Both the position numbers and the translations under genes were made by a program. Of a stretch of 64,000 nt of DNA, positions 1 to 11,271 are shown piece after piece; the stretch's first letter is position 1, and each line of letters begins with the position of its first letter. A model generated the notes under the pieces. The model ran no database searches and was not told the DNA's origin. It saw only the letters and a list, made by a program, of their open reading frames with translations. The stretch covers positions 2,666,001 through 2,730,000 of the forward strand of contig PYIU01000001.1 of NCBI GenBank assembly GCA_003415625.1. The letters run 5' to 3'. Source of the DNA: Aquanectria penicillioides (lineage: Eukaryota > Ascomycota > Sordariomycetes > Hypocreales > Nectriaceae).

Positions 1-1
1 T

Positions 2-1144
2 GCTGTCCTACGGGCCACTTCATGGCGCTGGGGCCTCGGCATGTGGGCCATCATCTATCCTATTGCTTCCTTGCCTCTGCTCATCTGCCTCTACTCCATC
101 GAGCGGCGCTCACGGAAGTCATCCACCGATGGGGACGACGAATCGTTTAATTCCAAACGGTCTGCTTCCGAAATGCTTCAAAAAGTCGACTTTTTTGGTC
201 TTGTTACCGTTATTGCGGCGTTCTCACTAATCCTTGCGCCGTTGACGGTAGCCGGAGGAAAGGTCACACACTGGCGTGATATCCGCATCATCACTCCCCT
301 TGTGTTAGGCCTCTGTTGCGTTCCTCTATTCATCATGTGGGAAAAACGGGCGAAGAGCCCTCTTGTCCCTTTCCATCTTCTCCGAGACCGCGGCGTGTGG
401 TCTGCCTTGGCTGTCCGAAGCATGCTCAACTTTGCTTGGTCCACGCAGGGCAACTATCTTTACACCGTTCTCATTGTCGCATTTGACTTTCCTGTGGAGA
501 GTGCAACGCGTATCCTGTCATTCTTCTCCTTCTTTGGAGTTTTAAGCGGCATGATTGGCGGTCTTGTTATCTACAAGATTCGGCGACTAAAGTACATCAT
601 TGTTGCGGGAACATGTCTCTTCATGCTCGCTTTTGTTGTTTTAATTATGCACCCTGGAGGTGCCTCTGAGGCATCCAAGTCGGGCATGATTGCTGCGCAG
701 GTTTTGTTGGGCGTCGCTGGCGGCTTCTTCGCATACCCAACTCAGGCATCTATTCAAGCTTCTGCGTCGCGAGAACATGTCGCCATCATGACCGGTCTCT
801 ACCTATCATTCTACAACGTTGGCAGTGCCTTCGGAACTTGCATGTCTGGTGCCATCTGGACGCAGACACTTTACAGCACGTTACAGTCGAACTTGGCATT
901 CCAGCCAAATGAGACGTTGGCTCAGGCCATTTATGACTCACCATTTTCCGTAGTGCCCAAGTACCCTGTCGGGACAGAAATCCGAGATGCTATTATTTAC
1001 AGCTACAGTCACGTTCAGAAGTTGCTATGCATTGCGGGAGTATGTCTTTGCATTCCGATGATTGGCTTTGCCCTTGCATTGAGAAATCCACATTTGTCGG
1101 AGCATCAAGTTCAGCCAGAAGCTGAGGAGGATTCCAATAACTAA
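2..1144 (+). CDS. Siderophore-type MFS transporter, 3' part (5' end outside window)
   Basis: The frame is open from base 2 to a TAA at 1142-1144, giving about 380 residues, so the 5' end lies before the window; fungal siderophore transporters have about 600 residues. The visible part starts in the loop reading TSWRWGLGMWAIIYP, typical of the fungal siderophore-iron (SIT/Mir/ARN) branch of MFS transporters. A charged cytosolic loop and roughly eight hydrophobic segments follow. The C-terminal region with FxVGTxxRDAII and HVQKLLC also fits that branch. It would act at the plasma or vesicle membrane, importing ferric siderophores by proton symport; the substrate cannot be read from sequence. No intron or lesion is seen in this part. 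A drug:H+ antiporter of the DHA2 type is the alternative, but the loop motifs favour the siderophore group. Confidence 0.8.
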   Translation, partial: AVLRATSWRWGLGMWAIIYPIASLPLLICLYSIERRSRKSSTDGDDESFNSKRSASEMLQKVDFFGLVTVIAAFSLILAPLTVAGGKVTHWRDIRIITPLVLGLCCVPLFIMWEKRAKSPLVPFHLLRDRGVWSALAVRSMLNFAWSTQGNYLYTVLIVAFDFPVESATRILSFFSFFGVLSGMIGGLVIYKIRRLKYIIVAGTCLFMLAFVVLIMHPGGASEASKSGMIAAQVLLGVAGGFFAYPTQASIQASASREHVAIMTGLYLSFYNVGSAFGTCMSGAIWTQTLYSTLQSNLAFQPNETLAQAIYDSPFSVVPKYPVGTEIRDAIIYSYSHVQKLLCIAGVCLCIPMIGFALALRNPHLSEHQVQPEAEEDSNN

Positions 1145-1698
1145 ACTCTACACCAAAGAACGGTTCTTGCGCAAGCAACCAGTTTAACCAGGACGATACA
1201 CGGAAGGTCTAGGTGGCGGATTGGGGTGCCCATACCTAATCACTGGCATGGCAAGCGCTGTGCATTTTCTTCTTATTTTTTGTTTCACCAATAGTCTTTA
1301 TTCCCGTCGACATCATAGCATAGCACACGCGAGCAGGAAGGCGCAGCAGCCTACCGTCTACCTCACAGATTTGTTTTCTTTTCCTTTGAGATGTCTCATA
1401 ATCCGAGCTGGCAACAGAAACAAGCACAGTTAGTTTGAACACACATAGAGATCTGAGTTTAGCCATCCAGGTTCTTACATAGAATGGAACACGAGTTTGA
1501 GAACAAATGAATACAGACCCTTGCTTACACTTGATTTAATCTAAATTTGGTCCATTCACAGTGCAAGCTTAGTGACCCCAGATGGTGTGGGAAATGTTAT
1601 ACATATCGAATAGTCCTGTTGCATGATTTGCTGTAGATTCATGAATCCAACTTACATCCCGTCATATTACATGCCCATACCCTTATTCCATTAACATT
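1145..1698. other. Intergenic, convergent 3' ends
   Basis: This stretch lies between two genes whose 3' ends face each other. It holds only the presumed 3' UTRs. Small ORFs here have no recognisable protein features. Confidence 0.6.
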
Positions 1699-3207
1699 TT
1701 AAACAGATCTGCAGGTGAATGGAGAGTGGTCGGTGCCTCCGGAAATCTGGTCCCGCTGTTGGAAGGTTAGTTGGTCGCCATGAAAAGAGGAACCTGCAAG
1801 CGCTTACAATATCGACAATGGTAGAATAGGTTCCACCAACGAGCACCACCAGTCCAACGACGATAGCAATGATGCTTCCCACGCTCATCAGAGCATTCTT
1901 TCCAGAAAACCAGTTCTCCCTCTTGCAGAGGAATCGGAACCAGAAAATACCGGGAAGGTAAAAGGAAAATCCAGACACGAAAAGGGCCGAGCACAGGGAA
2001 AGCAAATCTGAGAAGATGGGAATGGCCTCAGCAATGACCCAGGCGACAACCGTGAAGACGATGACAAGGATGATCCAGCTAGCCCACCCGAGCGGGGTGT
2101 TGATATATCGGAGGATGGACTCCTTGAAGAGTCGGCCGTGGACGTAGCGGAGAGCGACAGTCGAGTTAATAGAACCCGAGATGAAGATAACGGGTAGGGC
2201 AACACCGAAAGCGACCTTTGAGACAAGAGCGCCGGCGGAAAGAAGAGCAGGGGACTGGACAGTGGATCCAATAAAGGCGTAGCAAATGGCACCGGTCAAG
2301 GTGTAGATCAGGATTTGCGCGGCACCGCTAGCCCAGATCGACTTCATGTAGTCCTTGGGGTGTGCATCTCGTCCATGAAGGAGAACTGACCAATAGCGAA
2401 ACTGTAGGCAAAGACGATATTGCTGACAGCAACAAAGGCCGACGAGAAGCTGAGGTTGTCCTTGGGGTAAGCAGACCAATCCACACCAGATAATCCAGCA
2501 GCCGAATCCGTAGCTTGGATTCCGGTGGCGATGATGGTGATGCCAATTGCGGCAATGATGGAGCCGAAATCGATGTAGCCAAGGATAGCGACCTCAGAGA
2601 AGGAGGGAGGGATGGCGAGGATGAAGAGGATGACGGCCGAAATGACTGAGAACACAATCGAACAGACATGGCCGCCGTTGATGGTGACCAGGGCGATACT
2701 TCCGGTCAAGGCGTGAGATCCGACGGTAAAGCACAACTCGAGAACCAAGGCGGCACCGAAAATTTCGTATCCCCAACGACCCAGAAGCAGACGGCCAGCA
2801 TCAGCATAGTTGGTCACCTCAGGGTAAGCCAATTTGACCTGACCAACGAGGTAGCTAGTGAAGATGGCCAAAAGTCCGAGGAAAACAGACAGAATCACTC
2901 CCAGGATCATTCCCAGGGTGTGAAAGGCACCGGGCAGACTAAGAGCGCCGAGAGCAATGGCCTCAACGACAGTCACAATGGCCAGTCGCTTCCAGCCGAG
3001 GCGGTGGAAATGAGCGCTACCCTCCGCAGCGATGCGCTTTAGCTGGTCATCCATCACTTCGTTTGTTTCGCCGAGCATGACGTGATCCTGATTTTCTGCT
3101 GATTCTTGCCGGGCCATCTGGGTGTGCTTCTCGGTATCGGTTTGTGCCCCAGACTTATGGGTCTTCGCCGGGGCTGGGGCCGGCGAGGTTGAGATCTCCC
3201 CACTCAT
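1699..3207 (-). CDS. Neutral amino acid permease (AAAP family, Mtr-like) with one frameshift
   Basis: Proton-coupled uptake of neutral and aromatic amino acids at the plasma membrane is the known role of this family (Neurospora Mtr). Exons are 3207-1808 and 1755-1699, with a 52-nt GT-AG intron (1756-1807, branch ACTAAC). The start at 3207 (MSGEIST) is preferred over 3228 because it begins the usual hydrophilic tail. A tail of about 70 residues precedes about 11 membrane segments. The family block FSFMDEMHTP-KDYMKSIW is split between two frames at 2357-2360, where the coding strand has CCCC and five Cs would be needed. With one added base the CDS is 1,458 nt (485 aa), a normal family length, so I treat it as one gene with a probable assembly error. 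The alternative is a recent pseudogene. No intron can explain the shift. Confidence 0.82.
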
Positions 3208-6198
3208 ATCGATTGCTGTTCTGCCCAATTATCTGTCGATTACTCGTCTTTTTTTTCTCCTCCTGGGTTATTCCCGTCGACCCTAGCCAAAAGGAAGGTC
3301 TTTGGTGCTGTAGGGAGGACGTTGGATGGGTGTCGGAGAGGTGAATATCAGCGGGATCGTGTGGTGCCAACAACAGCGCGTTTTAAAGAAACGGTCCTGA
3401 TAAGCCTAAGCCCATTGGGATTACCTTGTGAAATACTTCGATGTCAATGAAAGACGCACTATCAATGAGATTAAGAATCCACCTGACTTTGGGTGGCAAT
3501 GAGCCGGCAGACTCTCCATCTCCTCCACACTGACATCCCCACATGAAGCAAGGAAAAACCTGGAGGGTGGGCTCTGGAAAGGTTTCTCCACGACGGTTGA
3601 TTCATGGGTCTCAATATGGGGTGTTGTTGTTGTTGAGTAATGGCATTCGAGAAAGGATGATACTCAGCGTTTTGTTACGTGACTGCTCGTCGCGATGTTC
3701 GACATGAACGAGCTCGAATGATGATGAGCCGCATGGTGGGTCAAGCCGGGCCAAGCCAGCCAACAGGAGCAAAACCAAGACAGAAAAATATCCGCTTGGG
3801 GCATGGCTTGACTCGCTGGGTTCGACCCTGGCGATCTTGTACGTAGCAGTTTCGTTGGTAAATAACGCGACACTGATTCCAAACTGTTTGAAAAGACTCG
3901 TGTTCGCCGACTTTTACGTTGTGGAAACTCGCTCATTGGCGAAAAATCTCTGAAGGAAGCGTCACCGGATGCCCCTGGCCCAAATTCTGACTTGTTCGGC
4001 GCGCCCTTGTGGATCAAATTTTCGTAATGGATTCCAGAAGCTCTGCCGCATCCGAGAACAACGACCCGCTCAGGCCCGTGGTAACGCCGTCCAAGTGGAG
4101 ACGGCGTGGTCCGCAAAGACCCGTTGGATGCCGCTACAACGTAAGGATTTTCCCCTTCACGGGAAGTCGGCTCTTGGGAGTCTGATGTTTGTTTGTCTCC
4201 TGATGCCGCGGTCAATTCATCTGTTAGTGTAAACCACATGGCGGTGTGCGAGATGCTGAAGAATACAGAGCAAGTGTTGAGTCAATGCTCCTCACAGACG
4301 ACTGTTGCAGAATATCAGACAAATTCTGTGGGGCCGTGGCCTCAAGCAACGGTTCAGGGCGTCAAAGAAGCTAATGACTTTTCCAATTCCCGTTTCAATC
4401 AGCAACCTATTACATAAAATTGGAGCACAAAGCCGGCTCCAAGTGGAGCCCTTTTAGAAATAGAAAACAATGCCAGTTGAGGTCTATTCGCAGAGGTTGC
4501 GGGACGGTGCGAAGATTGCAACGCTATGACAGCAGTCCGAGTTTATGGATGCGCTTGCACCTCTAATTTGTGCCATTTAAGCTTTTCAATTCACTCTCCA
4601 ATCAAATTCTGCTCACCGAGGAAACGCATCTCCACAACTTGTATGCCCGAGGCGAGGTCTCGTCAGCACTGGTGTAGTGTTGGCTCAGATGTAGCCTCGT
4701 CATCACATGTGCTCACCTCGTCCGCTTCATGACGCTCACGATTCAAGTTACGCTCAAGTAGCAGAGTCGATGGCAGAGATGAATAAATATCGTCTACTTA
4801 AGAAAATAATGAACCATGTTTCGGAACTGCGCACTGTCGCGCAGATGAACGAGCACCTGCAACATCAACTCAACATTCCCGAGGTCAACCTCGCCCAATC
4901 TAGTTTGCACGAGGAATGAAGATAGAGTGGCCCGGCTGCTTTGACACGAGAGCGTCTGAAACCTCCACATCTCGCCCGTAGCCGACAATTAGCAAACGCG
5001 CAATGCGGGGTACCGCGAGATATCAGTAGAGCAAGTCTAGATCATTCCATGATTGGAGTTAAATTATCTTCTCGACGTATTTCGACGGGTTCCGGGGAAG
5101 ATTTAGTCCCAGGGGCCGTCCCAAATGAGCCGTCGCATTTATCTAATTCAGACATCTAGACGTTGGCTTTTCTCCTGCCAACCTACCATCCATGTCCCTT
5201 GGTGGTTCGGCCATGAATATTTTCAGCGTAATAACCACCTAACTACATGGTCCAACTAGGCTTGGTGAGACGGCCTGATCCTAATCCCCCAGAGTTCCCT
5301 GCACTTTATCTCACGGGACAACCGAGAGAAGCTAGGGTGACCCATTATATTAGTAACACTTGCATATATATTATTCAACACTCTAATGAATGGAACAAGC
5401 CCAAATCTATGACACATCCGAAAATCCATGCTCGCAATATTAAGTTTGAGCGTTGGACGCTCAGAGCCTGCTAGTGCCTGCACTCTTCACGCCATCACTC
5501 GCAATTATTATCAACAATTCCCAGGACTAGGAAGATTGATGCAGCAAGAGACACGGGGGTGGCGGTGGGGCGTCCTTCTACCCCAGATATGCAAAACGAC
5601 TCAAACTAAGATGGCTCACGGGTGTGATAAATATGGAACCTGCGACTTGGTTGACAAACGAAGGCTACGCAGCAAAGTGGAGATTGGAGTTGTTTTAGTT
5701 GGCAAATACAAGCGCATATAGGATGCAGAGCATCAGGTTAGCTTCTTGATCATTAATACTCAAGATATTGATTATTATCAACATATAGTGATTCAAAAGT
5801 TGATATTCTAGCCTCCAGCAGAACTCTTGATGAGATGCTTGGGCCTTATATTGAGCAAATTTTTAGAACACACCAGAGAAGAAGGCGGTAACATTCGTCT
5901 TAACACACCAGCCTTGACGGTGCACAGCCATGTTACATTTACCCCGAGGATATCCCAGTATATAATAACTCCGCTCCTAAAAGTTCCATGCACGGCTTAT
6001 GTTCTAGCGAAATCAGCCAACTTCACGGGCCAGATAAACGTGACTGTAGCATCACATCCAAATCTCACGGGATCACTCAAGAGCCTCGGGATCGAACAGG
6101 TCTGAGAGTCCCGTTCCTTTGGTCTCTTTTATGAACAGCTTTATTCCCTCAAAACATACAGTGCTCTAGAATCCGACACGAAAAGTAATACCTATGCC
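3208..6198. other. Intergenic, 3.0 kb
   Basis: No convincing gene. The upstream region of the permease has one GATAAG site at 3399-3404. Short ORFs on both strands lack domains, codon bias or splice logic. The part after about 5.2 kb is richer in AT and contains runs of alternating T and A. Confidence 0.5.
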
Positions 6199-7840
6199 TC
6201 AGGCTTCCAGCGGAGCTACCCATCCATTTGCCTCGTTATATTCATCAATCGTAGTAGTGCCATGGAGCACTTCATATCTCTTCATCTCTCCATCCTTTTC
6301 GCTCACTGCACCTGAAATGATGCTGGCGATTCGCTTTCCAGCCTCCTAGCCCTCGAGCCAAGCCCCTTGCAGAAATCCAAAGAACTGTGCCGAGTTTGCT
6401 TCTCCCGCAAACCACAGTCGGTCAACATTTGCCCGCATATTCTGGTGCTTCTCGAGCGTCATCCCAACAGGCCAGTTGCTATATGATCCAAAAGACCACC
6501 TAGATGATACGGTCAGTATTTCTCGATTGCGCTGTGCAAAACAACTCACTCCTCTGTGCTCCATCTTGGATACATGAAGGCTGTGGGCTCTGGAATGAAC
6601 TTTTCGGGGAACATGTTGCGCAGAACCTCCATGATTTCCTGTTTTGTTTTTTCATCAGATTGCTTCTCAATCCGGTATGCCTGCGAAGCGACGACCGTCC
6701 CAAACAGGATATTGGAACCCTCGGCGAACCCAGGTGCACTCAACGATTGAAACAGGGGTAGTAGCCACGGTTCTCGGGGTCTGCGTATAGGAAGTATTGA
6801 GTATCTTCAGGCCAAAATGTCTCATTGAACTGCATGAAGATCTTGGTGTACGTGCCCATCGGGAACTGTGCGATGGCTTCCCTCTTCCAGCGAGGCAGTT
6901 GGGGCTGAAACTCGACAACGTCGTTCTGCAACACGCCAACGGAGAATGTGCACACAGCAAAGTCAGCTTCGATGCAGCCTCCATCGTCAAGCAGTATTTC
7001 GACGCCTTCGGGGCCATATTCAACAGCCTTTACAGTTGTGTTCAGGAGCAGCCGTGGGTCATTCTCTTTTAAGAACTCTTTTGATTCTTCGATGAGAAGG
7101 GTATTATAGCCACGCTGGTCCCACACAAGGTTGCTGACATCGCTATAATAACCAAAGGTGGCGTTACTCCCGGCCACACCAAATTGGAAGCCGGATTGCT
7201 CAGGTGGCCAGGCGGATTCAAAATCCCAACCCCACCAGTCGGTAACCTGCGCATGCATGTCTGACTTTGGATTCCATCCAGCCAAACTAAGCCCGGCCCG
7301 GACAGAGGTGTCTTGGAGGTTGTCTCTCAAGATATACCCTGCGTCTTGCTCAGCAATAAACATCTTCTCGTCAAACAATTCGATCAGATCCGAGTAGTCA
7401 TTCGCTCCATCTTGGTCGTAAGTCAAGATTGAGCTATAATTGGCAAAGGTGCTTTTGATTCCATACTTCTTGGCTAGGGTCCAAATTGGGTTCTCGTGTG
7501 TCTCCTGAGAGCCAAGGCCTTCAATCCAGTTGGCCCCGACTTCGACTGTGTACGGAACGCCATCCGGTGAGCTGCCAAACGAAACATGTTTCATACGGCC
7601 ACCAACGTAATCATTGCGGTCAATGATCAAAAGGTCGCTGACTGAAGCGTTTGATAATGACTGGGCGGCCGTTATACCAGACACTCCAGCGCCCAGAATG
7701 GCAACCTTGGTTTTCCGGCATGTTTGAGAGCGGCTCTCACGAGGAATTGCAGCAGCTTGAGAGAGCCCGAGACAGATTCCACAAGCAGCACCAAAAGTGC
7801 GTATAGATACTTGGAACATGGCGAAAGATGTCAGTCTCAA
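6199..7840 (-). pseudogene. Flavin amine oxidase (polyamine oxidase-like), frameshift plus nonsense
   Basis: The protein starts with a hydrophobic, signal-like stretch and then a dinucleotide-binding fold, VAILGAGVSGITAA, followed by the flavin amine oxidase motif YVGGRM. Family members oxidise polyamines or related amines with FAD and are often secreted or peroxisomal. Exons are 7840-6550 and 6499-6199, with a 50-nt GT-AG intron (6500-6549). There are two lesions. At 6755-6758 the coding strand has CCCC where CCCCC would keep the frame into the next block (FQSLSAPGFAEGSN). At 6346-6348 an in-frame TAG follows the conserved LWFAGEANSAQFFGFLQGAW block, yet the same frame continues with a family-like tail to a TGA at 6199-6201. 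CAG to TAG is the simplest origin. The stop removes about 49 C-terminal residues. The nonsense change makes true decay more likely here than in the other frameshifted genes. Confidence 0.8.
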
Positions 7841-8596
7841 ACACTCTGGAGGCTCGTGCGCAACGAGGAGACGGGGAAGAAGATGAGGATTGAGGAAAAG
7901 TGGTGGATAAGACTTTATTGATCACGTCTCTTTCAACGACTCTATCTGGCCAAATCTTCTTCCTTAAATATTTGATGCGCAAATTGTTTATATTTTCCTC
8001 ATCTCCAACTCAGATATGTTCTCCCATGTCCGGCTTCAATTCACCCTTGCGAGCAAAATAACAAGGTACGATGCAGCGAATCATAGCGCGGCGGTCCCAT
8101 CCCAGCCAGTTTTGGAAGTTGACTTGCACTTTCTTGTGGGGATCGGGAACAGCAGCTGATTTAAGTCTTTCCAAGTTGAGGCAAAGGATAGCAACCCGTC
8201 GGATGGTCCGTGAAGCCTATAGTAGTAGTAGTTCTTCCGGTCTCCCTTAACCTTCCGAATGAGGAAATTCTCCGCACTCCGGCATCCAACTGAGATGCAC
8301 TTCCCCAGACTTGAGGGTCGTACCCGCGCGCCAAGTGGAGATTAAAAGATGGTGCATAGATAAGCATGCGCTTACAACCAGATCTATCACGGGTTTATCA
8401 TTCAGGGATGGAGATTTGACGTTCAAATCAATGTTGGTCATCACTATGGACTCTCCTTTATCGGACCGGTGTTGAAGCACAAAACCCCTCCAGCTCCGTG
8501 TTCCGCAGTCCTGCATCGTACAGCTTGGCCGTCTGGTTCTTGCTATTATGCTCTCTCTTTTCTCTCTATAATTTCTAGCACATCGCCGACAGCAAG
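7841..8596. promoter_or_regulatory. Divergent upstream region with four GATA sites
   Basis: This region separates the amine oxidase (minus) from the permease (plus). Four HGATAR sites lie close together: GATAAG at 8359-8364, CTATCA at 8384-8389, TTATCA at 8395-8400 and TTATCG at 8458-8463 (the last three read on the minus strand). They lie 134-238 bp before the permease ATG. Clusters like this are bound by AreA/NIT2 in fungal nitrogen-regulated genes. A CT-rich stretch lies just before the permease start at 8597. Function is inferred from site density only. Confidence 0.5.
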
Positions 8597-10108
8597 ATGA
8601 AAGAGGCCAATACAATAGACGATATTCAGCTGGCCCAGCTGGGTCATGCTCAGTCTTTCAAACGGCAATTTAGTCGCTGGACCATGCTCGGGTTGGCATT
8701 TGCTATCCTGAATTCGTGGACCGCTCTGGCTTCGTCTCTTTCCCTTGCCTTGCCATCCGGTGGGCCTGTTGGTATCATCTGGGGACTCGGCACCGCTGGA
8801 GTGTGCAACCTATCTCTTGCAGCAAGTCTGGCAGAATTTCTCTCAGCTTGGCCCACAGCTGGCGGCCAGTACCATTGGGTTGCCATGATATCTCCTCCAT
8901 CGCTAAAGGCATCATTGTCCTGGGTGACCGGCTGGGTCAACATGTCGGGATGGGTGGCTCTTGTGGCAACCAACAGTTCCTTATCCAGCACCCTCGTCAT
9001 CAACATCATTTCTCTCCTGCACCCAAGCTATCAATTTCAAAGGTGGCACCAATTTCTCATATACTTGGGCATCACCCTCATTTCCTTCGCCGTGAACGCT
9101 TTTATGCACCCAATTCTACCAAGAATCAATGGCTTTGCTCTGGTTTGGAGCATAGCTGGATTCTTCGTCCTGTCTATCACCCTGCTGGCCTGTGCCTCTC
9201 CTGATTACGCGACTGGAGAATACGTCTTCACCAACTTTGTCAATACGACTGGTTGGCCCGATGGCATCGCATGGCTTTTGGGTCTGCTCCAAGGTGGTCT
9301 GGGCTTGACCGGATTTGATGCAGTGGCACACATGATTGAAGAAATTCCCGGTGCAGCTGCCGAGGGTCCTAAGATTATGCTCTACAGTCAGTATATTGGC
9401 ATCTCAACTGGGTTTGTCTTTCTTACCGTGGTTCTCTTTGTTTCTGGCGGCATGAAAAATACTGCCACAATCATCGAGTCTTCCGCTGGACCATTGCTGG
9501 AGATCTTCTATCTTGCAACCAATAACAAAGCAGGAGCCATTTGCCTGCTCATGGTTCCATTGTTATGTCTTGTGTTTGCAGACATAGCAGTTATGATGAC
9601 TTCATCTCGAATGGTCTTCGCCTTTGCTCGTGACGGGGGGCTTCCTGCTTCAAAGCTTTGGTGGAAGGTCCATCCTACATTAGGCGTGCCGATGAATGCC
9701 ATCTATCTTAACGTGGCGATAGTTGTCATTTTTGGCTGCATCTACCTAGGTTCCAGCGTTGCATTCAATGCCATTATTGCTTCTGCTGTCGTGGCCCTTG
9801 GACTCAGCTACGGTCTTCCCATCGCCATCAATCTTGTTTATTTCCGAACAAAACTACCAGAGCGATCCTTCACTTTACCTCCATGGTTAGGTTGGTTTGC
9901 CAATATCATTGGGCTTATTTATACTATTGTTACCACTGTACTCTTCCTATTTCCTCCGGCACTTCCAGTGAGTGGTACAACGATGAATTACTGCATCATC
10001 GCCTTTGCCGTCATTGTGTTTATTTCGGCATTCCAGTGGGTTATTGATGGTCGCAAGAACTACAAGGGTCCTCGTATTACAATTGAGGAGTATCAGTTTG
10101 ATGAGTAA
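8597..10108 (+). CDS. Choline/GABA-type amino acid permease (APC superfamily)
   Basis: A single-exon gene of 503 aa with about 11-12 hydrophobic segments. The N-terminal block FSRWTMLGLAFAILNSWTALASSL and the downstream GGQYHWVAMISP and FDAVAHMIEEIP motifs are typical of the fungal UGA4/HNM1 group, which take up GABA, choline or other amino compounds by proton symport. The length is normal for the group and no lesion is visible. The GATA cluster immediately upstream suggests control by nitrogen source. The substrate cannot be assigned. The neighbouring amine oxidase relic would make aldehydes from amines, so a former amine-use pair is possible, but the link is only inferred. Confidence 0.88.
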   Translation: MKEANTIDDIQLAQLGHAQSFKRQFSRWTMLGLAFAILNSWTALASSLSLALPSGGPVGIIWGLGTAGVCNLSLAASLAEFLSAWPTAGGQYHWVAMISPPSLKASLSWVTGWVNMSGWVALVATNSSLSSTLVINIISLLHPSYQFQRWHQFLIYLGITLISFAVNAFMHPILPRINGFALVWSIAGFFVLSITLLACASPDYATGEYVFTNFVNTTGWPDGIAWLLGLLQGGLGLTGFDAVAHMIEEIPGAAAEGPKIMLYSQYIGISTGFVFLTVVLFVSGGMKNTATIIESSAGPLLEIFYLATNNKAGAICLLMVPLLCLVFADIAVMMTSSRMVFAFARDGGLPASKLWWKVHPTLGVPMNAIYLNVAIVVIFGCIYLGSSVAFNAIIASAVVALGLSYGLPIAINLVYFRTKLPERSFTLPPWLGWFANIIGLIYTIVTTVLFLFPPALPVSGTTMNYCIIAFAVIVFISAFQWVIDGRKNYKGPRITIEEYQFDE

Positions 10109-11271
10109 CAGGGCAAGATAAGATATGTTTTCCAGACCATAGATTAATGCAAATACAAGGATTTTGTACGTGTACTTTGCCCTTTAGCAAAAGTGCTGTG
10201 GACACGCCGAACACCGACCGAAACCAGTTCAAGCGGCGAGGTGCAGCGCAAAGCATACATTTAAAGTTTCGACAAAGTAATACTAAAAGTTGATGTGATA
10301 TTTATCCGGCTAGAAAGGACTCTTCAAATCCAATATTCTTCTTATCGTAGTGATTTAGCTACGGCGACTTTAAGTGTCGGAAATTATCCTCACGTTTGAT
10401 TACCCGAGATCCGAGCGCCACATTTTGATCGCCGATCAGACGATTTGCGGCCTCGAGTACCACATAGACTTACAGCACCAGATACGAAAACTACAAGTTA
10501 TGCTAGTGAAAACTCCCTTATTTTTTTTACGAAAGTAGCGCTTACATGAACCCTTGGCATTTTTTCCTTCTAACTTGTCATTGCCAAGATACTTCAAGAG
10601 TTTACTGTTGATTTGGGTACAATTATTGTTCGGGCTACCCTATAGCAACCCACCTCCAACGATTAATATCGGCAAACTCATTGACGAGGATTCGAATCAC
10701 CTTCTCGGCCCACTTTCTGGTTCCACTTTCCGAACCCTGGGCTGCGCGTCCCCTTGAACAGTTAATTAACGTAAATTAAGATTTGAGACGAGCCGATGAC
10801 GCCAGCAGCAACCCTCTGGCGTCGTAATCCAAACGTCGCTCCCCGGGTTCTCACGACGAACTTCATCGAGGCTAAGGGTGTCAGTGGGGAGTCTAGTGGA
10901 AATAACACGGAATCCGGCGTTAGGTCGGATTTAGATTCTAGAATTTGAGGTAGATGAACGCCCCTTAATAGTGCTGCCAAAAAGTTGACGTCTGGGCTGA
11001 CGGGTTGAATGAAAGTGGGACCGTTTCAGGAGTCGCTGCCAACCAAACCCTGGACCTCGGCTGCTGGCACAGTGTGATGCTATTTATAAACTTATCTGAC
11101 AATCACTGGGCGAGGTTACGTGTGTGCCCCCTACATAGTATGCAACCTCATCATCAACAACGTCGGCTTCGGTTTTCCTCCTGTGTCATCACCCGCAGCC
11201 ATAGCGACGCGAGAGCCTCACTGCGCCAACATCGAGAGTCAGCATCTGGCTTACCGTAGCAGTCGTACGAC
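10109..11271. other. Intergenic, 1.2 kb
   Basis: No gene recognised. It holds the 3' UTR of the permease and the upstream region of the following transporter. Nothing tRNA-like with a full structure was found, although a TTCGAATC palindrome occurs near 10,690. Confidence 0.5.

Noticed and set aside
2344..2479. Programmed ribosomal frameshift in the amino acid permease
   Set aside because: No slippery heptamer or pseudoknot is apparent, and four other genes show the same one-base gap in G/C runs, so an assembly cause is simpler.
3800..3850. Possible tRNA T-arm (GGGTTCGACCC near 3,816)
   Set aside because: No A-box, anticodon arm or matching acceptor stem is found within range.
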